From Deinococcus sp. (GTDB lineage: Bacteria > Deinococcota > Deinococci > Deinococcales > Deinococcaceae), in contig JAGLBK010000148.1 in NCBI GenBank assembly GCA_018260275.1, positions 1-6,705 on the forward strand: a stretch of 6,705 nt of DNA, written 5' to 3'. Under the pieces are notes generated by a model. It saw nothing but the letters and a program-made list of their open reading frames with translations. It searched no databases and was not told where the DNA came from. This document shows positions 1 through 6,684 of the stretch, one piece after another; the stretch's first letter is position 1; every line of letters starts with the position of its first letter. The position numbers and the translations under genes are program-made.

Positions 1-151
1 CCGCGTGACCGGCAGCGTGACCAAAAAGACCAGCTACCTGATCGCGGGTGAGGAAGCGGGCAGCAAACTGGCGAGGGCCGAGGAACTGGGCGTGACGGTG
101 CTGGACGAAGCCGGGCTAGCGGCGCTGTTGGTCGAGAAGGGACTGAGTTAA
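1..151 (+). CDS. ligA: NAD-dependent DNA ligase LigA, C-terminal end (partial)
   Basis: This is the 3' end of a gene that begins outside the window; whole codons start at base 2 and the stop is TAA at 149-151, giving 49 residues. The stretch GSVTKKTSYLIAGEEAGSK followed by a Leu/Ala-rich helix, the strand VTVLDEAG and a terminal helix is the typical second half of the BRCT domain that closes bacterial NAD-dependent ligases. LigA seals nicks in duplex DNA during replication and repair using NAD+ as the adenylate donor; the BRCT domain helps DNA binding and is not catalytic. The catalytic adenylation domain is not visible here. Other bacterial BRCT proteins are possible in principle, but the wording of this motif is strongly LigA-like. 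A hairpin follows the stop codon directly. Confidence 0.88.
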   Translation, partial: RVTGSVTKKTSYLIAGEEAGSKLARAEELGVTVLDEAGLAALLVEKGLS

Positions 152-152
152 A

Positions 153-177
153 CAGGCGCTGTTCAAGCCAGCGCCTG
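153..177 (+). terminator. Hairpin just after ligA, probable terminator
   Basis: A perfect 8-bp inverted repeat, CAGGCGCT (153-160) and AGCGCCTG (170-177), encloses a 9-base loop and starts two bases after the ligA stop. Only ATTT follows, so the U-tract is weak. A second, weaker inverted repeat (ACAGG at 184-188, CCTGT at 205-209) precedes CTCTTTTT at 216-223 and could add to termination. Placement after a stop codon and before a new gene unit favours a terminator; its efficiency is uncertain. Confidence 0.6.
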
Positions 178-223
178 ATTTACACAGGAACTGGCCGAAA
201 ACGACCTGTAGCCCCCTCTTTTT

Positions 224-251
224 CCACACGCCACAGGCCACAAGCCACACG
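224..251 (+). repeat. Heptanucleotide tandem repeat, four units
   Basis: Four consecutive 7-base units, CCACACG, CCACAGG, CCACAAG and CCACACG, fit the pattern CCACANG and are followed by CTCT. A related array lies on the opposite strand at 4091-4118 and ends with the same CCACACGCTCT. The array lies in the gap between ligA and the Asp23-family gene and encodes nothing obvious. It is probably a copy of a dispersed intergenic repeat family. Confidence 0.7.
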
Positions 252-269
252 CTCTCCGCTGCCAGCCCT

Positions 270-315
270 TAAACTAGGGGCATCGGCGCAGCGGAGCTTC
301 TCCCGCGCCCGGAGG
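270..315 (+). promoter_or_regulatory. Possible promoter and leader of the asp23-nusB-folD unit
   Basis: TAAACT at 270-275 fits a TANNNT-type -10 box and is the same hexamer as the one placed before argS. No convincing -35 hexamer lies 16-18 bases upstream. Transcription would start near 282 and give a leader of about 40 bases. The leader holds a small hairpin (GCGGAG at 291-296 against CTCCCGC at 300-306, with one bulged base) and a strong Shine-Dalgarno GGAGG at 311-315, six bases before the ATG at 322. The ribosome site is convincing; the promoter is only a candidate. Confidence 0.4.
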
Positions 316-321
316 TATCAC

Positions 322-696
322 ATGGCAACACCCCAGACCAGTCCCGACCCGTCCGGCAACGTGGAGATCAATAAAAACGTCTTGCTGGACATCGCTTCGA
401 CCACCATCGAGGGCATCGAAGGTAGCGAAATTGCCACCGCGCCGATCAAAATGGGTGAAGTGCTGCGTAACCAGCAGGCGGCCCGCAAACCCCGCGCCCT
501 CAAAGTGACCCAGGAAGGGCGCGACGTGACGGTAGAGGTCGCCCTGAACATCGAATACGGGCGCAACCTGATCAAGGTGTCGCAGCAAGCCCAGCGTGAA
601 ATCTGCGAAAACATAGAACTGATGACCGGCCTGAAGGTCCGTAACGTCAACGTGACGGTGCAGGGCGTCAATCTGCCCAAAGGACAGGCGTCTTGA
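322..696 (+). CDS. Asp23/Gls24 family (YqhY-like) protein
   Basis: The product is 124 residues and matches the Asp23/Gls24 family (Pfam Asp23). The family pattern is visible as GNVEINKNVLLDIASTTIEG (12-31), a strand-rich middle (RALKVTQEGRDVTVEVALNI, 58-77), a YG turn, a helix (about 83-102) and the closing strand VRNVNVTVQGVNL (107-119). There is no signal peptide or membrane segment, so it should be cytoplasmic. The start at 322 is set by GGAGG six bases upstream. Family members have no known enzymatic activity. In Bacillus the homologue YqhY lies directly before nusB and folD, next to the acetyl-CoA carboxylase genes, and has been linked to control of fatty-acid synthesis. The same yqhY-nusB-folD order is seen here, without accBC in view. 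A YqhY-like role is an inference from synteny. Confidence 0.87.
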   Translation: MATPQTSPDPSGNVEINKNVLLDIASTTIEGIEGSEIATAPIKMGEVLRNQQAARKPRALKVTQEGRDVTVEVALNIEYGRNLIKVSQQAQREICENIELMTGLKVRNVNVTVQGVNLPKGQAS

Positions 697-1184
697 CCCG
701 CCGCCGTGAAAAGGCCGCCCAGCCGGTAGGCACGCGCCGCGCTGCCCGCGAATTCGTGTTCCGGGTGCTGTTCGAGGCCGAGCGGGGCGACCTGCCGCTG
801 GGCACCGTTTTTACCCGCACTGAGGGCGCGATGCGGGAGGGCGACGACACCTTTGCCCCCCTGAGTGCCGAGGCGCTGGAATTCGCCCAGCAGCTTATGC
901 GCGGCATTGCCGAGCACCGCAGCGAAATAGACGATACGCTGCACCGCACCATTCGCGGCTGGAGCTTTGACCAGATGGCGCAGACCGACCTGAACGTGCT
1001 GCGGCTGGCAACCTACGAGATGCTGCACACCCCCGAGCCGCACCCCCCGGTCATCGAGAGCGCGGTGCGGATCGCCCGTAAATTTGGCGGCGACGAGTCG
1101 GGCAAGTTCGTCAACGGCGTGCTGGCGGGCCTCTCGCGCAGTATGAATGTCCGCCGCACCGACAGTCCCAGGACAGAAGGTTGA
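693..1184 (+). CDS. nusB: Transcription antitermination protein NusB
   Basis: NusB binds boxA RNA together with ribosomal protein S10 (NusE) and forms part of the antitermination complex that keeps RNA polymerase moving through rRNA operons. The 163-residue product is an all-helical NusB: a basic N-terminal helix (RRAAREFVFRVLFE, 15-28), a central helix (FAQQLMRGIAEHRSEIDDTL, 64-83), then WSFDQMAQTDLNVLRLATYEML (90-111) and the hallmark PPVIESAVRIARKFGG (118-133) followed by GKFVNGVLAGLSR (137-149). The start is TTG at 693, which shares bases with the upstream TGA stop (TTGA, 693-696); AGGA at 681-684 lies eight bases before it. No better in-frame ATG or GTG precedes the conserved helix. The overlap suggests translational coupling to the Asp23-family gene. 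The 14 residues before helix 1 are basic and probably disordered. Confidence 0.93.
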   Translation: MTRRREKAAQPVGTRRAAREFVFRVLFEAERGDLPLGTVFTRTEGAMREGDDTFAPLSAEALEFAQQLMRGIAEHRSEIDDTLHRTIRGWSFDQMAQTDLNVLRLATYEMLHTPEPHPPVIESAVRIARKFGGDESGKFVNGVLAGLSRSMNVRRTDSPRTEG

Positions 1185-2056
1185 GCGCAACCCTGTTGGC
1201 CGGGCCGCCCGCCGCCGCCGCGCTGCTGGAAGACGCCAGGGCGCGGGCCAGCCGACTGGCGCGTGTGCCACAGCTGGTGCTGGTGCGCGTCGGGGACGAC
1301 CCCGCCAGCGTCAGTTACGTGGCGGGCAAGCAAAAGAAGGCCAGGGAAACCGGGCTGCAAAGCCACGTGCATGTGCTGCCCGAACAGACCACCCAGGCCG
1401 AGTTGCTGGCCCTGCTGACCGCGCTGAACGCCGACCCGGAAGTGAACGGGATTCTGGTGCAACTGCCGCTGCCGGGCCACATCGACGAAAAAGCGGTGCT
1501 GGACGCCGTTCGCCCCGACAAGGATGTGGACGGATTCCATCCGGTGAACGTGGGGCGGCTGTGGTCGGGGCAAGTGGGGTCGGGGCAGCCTGGACTGGCG
1601 CCCTGCACGCCGCAGGGCATCATGGCGCTGCTGGACTTCTACGGTCTGACAGTAGCCGGAAAACGCGCCGTGATCGTCGGGCGCAGTCAACTGGTCGGGC
1701 GACCGCTGGCCGGGCTGCTGCTGAACGCCGACGCGACAGTCACGCTGGCCCATAGCCGAACGGCTGACCTCGCCGCCGTGACCCGCGAGGCCGATTTTCT
1801 GTTCGTAGCGGTGGGCCGGACGCACCTGATCACGCCGGAGATGGTCAAGCCGGGCGCGGTAATCATCGACGTGGGCATCAACCGCCTGGAGCGCGAAGGC
1901 CAGAAGGCCAAGCTGGTAGGCGACGTTCATCCGGACGTGGCGCAGGTCGCCTCCGCGCTCACGCCGGTGCCGGGCGGCGTCGGGCCGATGACGATTGCCC
2001 AGCTGCTGGCGAACACGGTGAGGGCCGCTGAAGTGCAGGCGGCTGGGCAAGCGTAA
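1181..2056 (+). CDS. folD: Bifunctional methylenetetrahydrofolate dehydrogenase / methenyltetrahydrofolate cyclohydrolase FolD
   Basis: FolD oxidises 5,10-methylene-THF with NADP+ and hydrolyses the methenyl product to 10-formyl-THF, which feeds purine synthesis and initiator-tRNA formylation in the cytoplasm. The 291-residue length is normal. Catalytic motifs are present: Y46 and K50 in YVAGKQKKARETG, Q94 in VQLPLPG, and D117 in DKDVDGFHP (the counterparts of E. coli Y50, K54, Q98 and D121). The Rossmann domain shows VIVGRSQLVGRPLAGLLL (165-182), DVGIN (230-234) and the C-terminal signature TPVPGGVGPMT (261-271). The start is TTG at 1181, overlapping the nusB stop as TTGA (1181-1184), with AGGA at 1170-1173 seven bases upstream. 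The protein then begins SATLLAG, as FolD proteins do. It is the last gene of the unit; a hairpin follows 34 bases after the stop. Confidence 0.96.
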   Translation: MSATLLAGPPAAAALLEDARARASRLARVPQLVLVRVGDDPASVSYVAGKQKKARETGLQSHVHVLPEQTTQAELLALLTALNADPEVNGILVQLPLPGHIDEKAVLDAVRPDKDVDGFHPVNVGRLWSGQVGSGQPGLAPCTPQGIMALLDFYGLTVAGKRAVIVGRSQLVGRPLAGLLLNADATVTLAHSRTADLAAVTREADFLFVAVGRTHLITPEMVKPGAVIIDVGINRLEREGQKAKLVGDVHPDVAQVASALTPVPGGVGPMTIAQLLANTVRAAEVQAAGQA

Positions 2057-2090
2057 AGTGTTGCTGCGGTGGCTCTGGGCCGTAAGCCTT

Positions 2091-2117
2091 GAGCCATGGG
2101 GAAAACCCTCACGGCTC
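2091..2117. terminator. Hairpin between convergent folD and argS, possible bidirectional terminator
   Basis: GAGCC (2091-2095) pairs with GGCTC (2113-2117), and an inner GGG (2099-2101) pairs with CCC (2106-2108) around an AAAA loop, with an imperfect middle of three against four bases. Downstream of the hairpin on the plus strand is only a short T run (CTACTTTAT). Its place between two genes that face each other fits a shared terminator. Part of it (2090-2108) is nearly repeated at 4134-4152. The rest of the 2057-2204 gap holds no supported gene; a weak 5-bp inverted repeat (TTACC 2163-2167, GGTAA 2179-2183) lies nearer argS. Confidence 0.45.
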
Positions 2118-2204
2118 CTACTTTATGACTCAGCAGAGCAAAACGGAACGCCTGAGAGGAATTTACCGCGTCATCAAAGGTAATCCAGCCGCTCGCCCAC
2201 CCGC

Positions 2205-4034
<1,830 letters not shown>

Positions 4035-4041
4035 AGGGGGC

Positions 4042-4069
4042 AGTTTACGGGGGAAATGGTGATTGGGAA
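4042..4069 (-). promoter_or_regulatory. Probable argS promoter with leaderless start
   Basis: Reading the minus strand, TAAACT (4047-4042) fits a -10 box of the TANNNT type and is separated from the argS ATG by 7 bases, placing transcription initiation at or within a base or two of the A of the ATG. A weak -35-like TTCCCA (4069-4064; four of six matches to TTGACA) lies 16 bases further upstream. The bases before the ATG are C-rich (GCCCCCT) and cannot act as a Shine-Dalgarno sequence. Leaderless messages are common in Deinococcus. The call rests on spacing and the missing ribosome site. Confidence 0.6.
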
Positions 4070-4084
4070 GTGGTGAGTGGGAAA
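4057..4084 (+). repeat. Tandem pair of 14-base units upstream of argS
   Basis: TGGTGATTGGGAAG (4057-4070) is followed directly by TGGTGAGTGGGAAA (4071-4084), matching at 12 of 14 positions. The pair lies beside the heptanucleotide array at 4091-4118 and covers the candidate argS -35 region. This gap (4035-4157) contains no supported gene. Confidence 0.65.
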
Positions 4085-4090
4085 AGAGCG

Positions 4091-4118
4091 TGTGGCCTGT
4101 GGCTTGTGACTTGTGAAA
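4091..4118 (+). repeat. Heptanucleotide tandem repeat, inverted relative of 224-251
   Basis: Units TGTGGCC, TGTGGCT, TGTGACT and TGTGAAA follow one another. On the minus strand these read as degenerate CCACAAG-type units and end with CCACACGCTCT, the same ending as the array at 224-251. An A6 run (4116-4121) follows on the plus strand. On the minus strand this is a T6 run about 37 bases after the acetyltransferase stop, but I see no stable stem before it. Confidence 0.65.
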
Positions 4119-4157
4119 AAAGACGACTGGGACGGGTTTTCCTCATGACTCATAGCC

Positions 4158-4883
4158 CTATTCCACCGACCAGTCCTCGCCGTATTGCGTGGCTCTCAGC
4201 CGCGCTGCCACCCGCTGAGAGGCGAGGTTATCCCAACTGGTGCTGTAGAGGGCCAGCCGCCCGGAAGCCTGCACAGCCCGCGCCCAGAGCGAGGCGGCGG
4301 CTACGGCATGACCCCGGCCCCGGAAAGCCTCGGCGGTTTCTAGCCCGGCTTCGGCGGCGTGGGCGGTATAGCGTGAGCAGGTGCAGACCGCGACCACCTG
4401 CCCACCCTCCAGACTGGCGGCGACTGGCCCCGCGCGGCCTTGCCAGGGGCGCTCCAGCATGGTCGGAAAGTGGGCTTCCAGCAGATGCTTATTCTCAGCC
4501 GTCAATAAAATCGCGGTGCTGGCCGGGTTTTCCGGCTGGGCGGGCAGCAGATACGTCGGGCCACGATGCTCACTGACAGGCAACAGCAGGCAGCGCACCT
4601 GGGGCGCGATGGTCGCTTCGGTCTGCCCTGGCATCAGCGGTGGCTCGGTGCGGCAAAGGTGTTCCAGCTTGGCGGCGAGGTCGTCTGGTATGTCGTCGCG
4701 CAGTCGCCAGATGTTTCCGGCAGGCGTGCGACCCAGGAAAAAGCGCGGGGCCGGGAGGAGTTCGCTGGCGGGATAGCCCGGCTCGGCCACATGGCGGATG
4801 CGTCCGGCAGCGGTGTGGGTGAATAAAGCCCCGGCCTGAAGCTGCATGAGGCGGATGGGGTCAGATACTGCTGTATCAGGCAT
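4158..4883 (-). CDS. GNAT-family N-acetyltransferase
   Basis: The C-terminal part has the GNAT acetyl-CoA-binding motif: ETAEAFRGRGHAVAAASLWA (182-201), with the pyrophosphate loop R188-G-R-G-H-A193 at the head of a helix. It is followed by the strand LALYSTSW and DNLASQRVAARL (218-229), as in FR47-like and related GNAT proteins. Such enzymes move an acetyl group from acetyl-CoA to an amine; the acceptor cannot be read from sequence. The first 150 residues are less typical and may form a substrate-recognition region. I chose the ATG at 4883-4881 (241 residues). It overlaps the stop of the upstream gene by one base (TGATG), with a weak purine-rich ribosome site (GGTGAAG) before it. A longer in-frame ORF reaches 4988, but its extra 35 residues would lie inside the upstream gene and are Pro/Arg-rich and unlike the family. 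It has no signal peptide and should be cytoplasmic. Confidence 0.78.
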   Translation of the reverse strand: MPDTAVSDPIRLMQLQAGALFTHTAAGRIRHVAEPGYPASELLPAPRFFLGRTPAGNIWRLRDDIPDDLAAKLEHLCRTEPPLMPGQTEATIAPQVRCLLLPVSEHRGPTYLLPAQPENPASTAILLTAENKHLLEAHFPTMLERPWQGRAGPVAASLEGGQVVAVCTCSRYTAHAAEAGLETAEAFRGRGHAVAAASLWARAVQASGRLALYSTSWDNLASQRVAARLRATQYGEDWSVE

Positions 4884-5941
4884 CACTTCACCATAAAAAC
4901 TGTCTCCCCCACGAACTGCCCCCGCACCAGCCTGACGCGGTAGCTTCCGGGGGCGACCGGGCGGCGCAGGCTGTGGCGGCCATGCCATTTGAGGGTGTAC
5001 GTCACCGACTTACCCGGGGCCAGCGGCGTGGGAGGCATGGCCCCCTGAGCGCACGGCCCGTTGCCGGTTTGCCGGACCCGCGTCCCATCCGGCACACGCT
5101 CGATGGCCGCAGGGTCACAGCCGGACGCCTGTGCGTTGATTGTTTTCGACGACTTGTTGGTGACTTTCAGCGTGAAGATGTAACTCTCACCGCTGCGCTG
5201 AACCGTCACCCTGGCGGTATGGGCCAGAGCAGGCGGCGACGGGAAGCGGACGGGCGGAGCCACCTCAAGGTCAATGTTGCTGGCGTCCAGGCCGCGCTTT
5301 TTGAATTCAGCCAGCAGGGCCTGACGCGAAAGCTCGTCAGCTAGCGTGAAGGAAAGCCGCGAATCCAGCGCACTTTCACGGCTGCTGCGGGTGTACCACA
5401 TCGCGCCGCTGGCCTCCAGCGCGTCCTGATACTTCTGCGGCGTCGGCGTGGCGACTGGCCTGTCGGCATTGACCACCAGCGCCGAGGCATAGGCCCGCGA
5501 CAGCCAGCTGAAGCCGGGGCGCAGGCTCACGTTCCAGCCTGCCGAGTAGCTCACCTGTGCGCCGACTTTTTGCGGCCCCAGGGCGCGGGTGTAGGTGTAC
5601 TTTGCACCCGCTGGCAGCGTCAGCACCTGCCCGACACGGGCGCAGGTCGGCGCATCGCCCACGGGCTGAAACTGGCCCAGCGTCTCACCCGCGTTGACCG
5701 CCTGGCCGTCCTGAAACTGCGTCCAGCGCTTCAGAATTGGTGCGCCGAGGCTCAGGCAGCGCAGGGTCACGGGCCGGGCCGCCGGGTTTTGCAGGTGCAG
5801 GGTGAGGGTCAGCGGCGTCGGCGGGTCGCTCCGGTAGACGTGGAATTGCAGCGGGCGCAATTGAAACATCAGCGGGGCGTTGGGGTCGGCGGAGGCGGTG
5901 GAGAGCAGCGACAAAAGCAGCAAAGGCAAAAGCGGGCGCAT
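4883..5941 (-). CDS. Exported protein with two beta-sandwich-like domains, function unknown
   Basis: The 352-residue product begins MRPLLPLLLLSLLSTASADP, a clear Sec signal peptide with likely cleavage after A18; there is no lipobox cysteine. The mature protein appears to have two related beta-rich domains (about 25-160 and 240-352) joined by a partly helical segment (about 165-228, including LSRQALLAEFKKRGLD). Each domain has an early LTLHLQN or FTLKVTN strand, one pair of cysteines (C62 and C100; C275 and C297) and a later LPAGAKYTYT or LAPGKSVTYT strand. The second ends WHG...PVAPGSYRVRLVRG, which resembles BsuPI-type or other immunoglobulin-like domains; this likeness is from memory and tentative. 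I cannot name a function. The ATG at 5941 is needed for the signal peptide, yet it has no good ribosome site and lies inside a hairpin. The gene follows the next exported-protein gene by 42 bases and overlaps the acetyltransferase start. Confidence 0.75.
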   Translation of the reverse strand: MRPLLPLLLLSLLSTASADPNAPLMFQLRPLQFHVYRSDPPTPLTLTLHLQNPAARPVTLRCLSLGAPILKRWTQFQDGQAVNAGETLGQFQPVGDAPTCARVGQVLTLPAGAKYTYTRALGPQKVGAQVSYSAGWNVSLRPGFSWLSRAYASALVVNADRPVATPTPQKYQDALEASGAMWYTRSSRESALDSRLSFTLADELSRQALLAEFKKRGLDASNIDLEVAPPVRFPSPPALAHTARVTVQRSGESYIFTLKVTNKSSKTINAQASGCDPAAIERVPDGTRVRQTGNGPCAQGAMPPTPLAPGKSVTYTLKWHGRHSLRRPVAPGSYRVRLVRGQFVGETVFMVK

Positions 5942-5961
5942 AGCCCATGCTCGCGCCCGCT
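5931..5961 (-). promoter_or_regulatory. Perfect 9-bp hairpin enclosing a start codon
   Basis: On the minus-strand message AGCGGGCGC (5961-5953) pairs perfectly with GCGCCCGCT (5939-5931) around a 13-base loop, and the distal arm is followed by TTT. The ATG of the exported-protein gene (5941-5939) has its first two bases in the loop and its G in the stem. The structure could act as an intrinsic terminator or attenuator after the upstream gene, or hide the start codon. The inverted repeat is certain; its role is inferred. Confidence 0.55.
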
Positions 5962-5983
5962 GCCTGACGGCATGTGAGGAAGC

Positions 5984-6658
5984 TTATTCCTGCGCTGCAA
6001 AGACCCAGTCGGTCAGCATGCTGTAGCCGAGCGCGGTAGCGGCGTCGTTCCGGCTGCCCAGCGTCTGCATGATGCTTTTGCCCAGCGCCTCGTAGCGGTT
6101 GACTTTGGCGTTCCAGTCTTTGGCGACGTAGGGAACGTAGGTTTCGTCGGGTTTGGGCTTGTAGTCGCGCAGCGTCTTGACATAATTCGCCTGTAATTCT
6201 CTGGCCTGCTGAATGGTCTGGGCGTACTGGCGGCTGGTCTGACCCCCCAGGGCGGTGCGGGCCAGCGCTGCGAGGCTTTGCAGGCGGTCTTCCAGGGGCG
6301 CATAACTGCGCGGCACGGCGTGGCCGTACATGGTGCCGCCGCCGTTGCGGATGCCCGCGAAATCGCTTTCCAGATCACGCATCTGGCGGTACTGCTTGCG
6401 CAGCGTGTCTATCCGCGCCCGCAGCTGTGGATTACGGCTCAGGCTGGCCCCCAGCGCGGCGGCGCGGCACTGCGACCAGTCGTAGGCGGCCCTGTCCTGA
6501 TCGGCCTCGCTGCCGCCGTCCATTGTCAGGGTGGCGTAACTGGCGGCGTCCAGGCTGGCAGCCAGGGAGCAGTTGGGAGCGGCCTGAGCATGAGCAAAAG
6601 GCAAAAGTGCCAGGGTCAGCAGGGAAAGTATTGATAACGAGTTAAGTTGATGTCGCAT
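5984..6658 (-). CDS. Small exported, mostly helical protein, function unknown
   Basis: The 224-residue product starts with a Sec signal peptide (MRHQLNSLSILSLLTLALLP), with likely cleavage after AHA (24) or AQA (26), so the mature protein is about 200 residues and extracytoplasmic. The rest looks helical: about 50-100 (rich in Arg, Asp, Gln), 120-165 and 180-220, with a Gly-rich turn (RNGGGTMYGH, 104-113) and a Pro/Tyr-rich link (YKPKPDETYVPYV, 166-178). Two cysteines, C30 and C64, could form a disulfide. I do not recognise a family. The start is ATG at 6658-6656: an in-frame TGA (6667-6665) lies just upstream, so the protein cannot extend further. No Shine-Dalgarno sequence or -10 box is evident before it. 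It probably shares a transcript with the next exported-protein gene 42 bases downstream. Confidence 0.72.
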   Translation of the reverse strand: MRHQLNSLSILSLLTLALLPFAHAQAAPNCSLAASLDAASYATLTMDGGSEADQDRAAYDWSQCRAAALGASLSRNPQLRARIDTLRKQYRQMRDLESDFAGIRNGGGTMYGHAVPRSYAPLEDRLQSLAALARTALGGQTSRQYAQTIQQARELQANYVKTLRDYKPKPDETYVPYVAKDWNAKVNRYEALGKSIMQTLGSRNDAATALGYSMLTDWVFAAQE

Positions 6659-6667
6659 CGGTGTTCA

Positions 6668-6684
6668 GGCCAAGAAGCTTGGCC
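6668..6684. repeat. Perfect 7-bp inverted repeat upstream of the small exported-protein gene
   Basis: GGCCAAG (6668-6674) and CTTGGCC (6678-6684) are separated by three bases. The centre lies about 18 bases before the ATG at 6658. It could be a hairpin in the message, an operator, or the end of an upstream gene's terminator, but there is no T run after it. The remaining bases to the window edge (6685-6705) are too few to assign. Confidence 0.5.

Noticed and set aside
224..251. CRISPR-like interpretation of the heptad array.
   Set aside because: Units are only 7 bases long, adjoin without spacers and vary between copies. No cas gene is present in the window.
318..1271. Minus-strand ORF of 317 codons across the Asp23-family gene, nusB and the folD start.
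   Set aside because: It crosses three well-supported genes on the other strand and shows no family resemblance.
1013..2050. Minus-strand ORF of 345 codons opposite nusB and folD.
   Set aside because: It is antisense to folD, which carries all its catalytic motifs. The translation is His/Gln/Arg/Gly-rich with no recognisable domain.
4105..4130. Intrinsic terminator for the acetyltransferase gene at the T6 run on the minus strand.
   Set aside because: I could find no stable GC-rich stem directly before the T run; the A6/T6 belongs to the end of the repeat array.
4884..4988. N-terminal extension of the acetyltransferase to a start at 4988.
   Set aside because: The extra 35 residues overlap the 3' end of the upstream exported-protein gene in another frame and are Pro/Arg/Gly-rich. 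The TGATG junction at 4881-4885 gives a natural coupled start.
5685..5948. Minus-strand ORF of 87 codons starting 7 bases before the exported-protein ATG.
   Set aside because: It is in a different frame from the signal-peptide-bearing gene and has an Ala/Pro/Arg-rich composition typical of a frame-shifted shadow.
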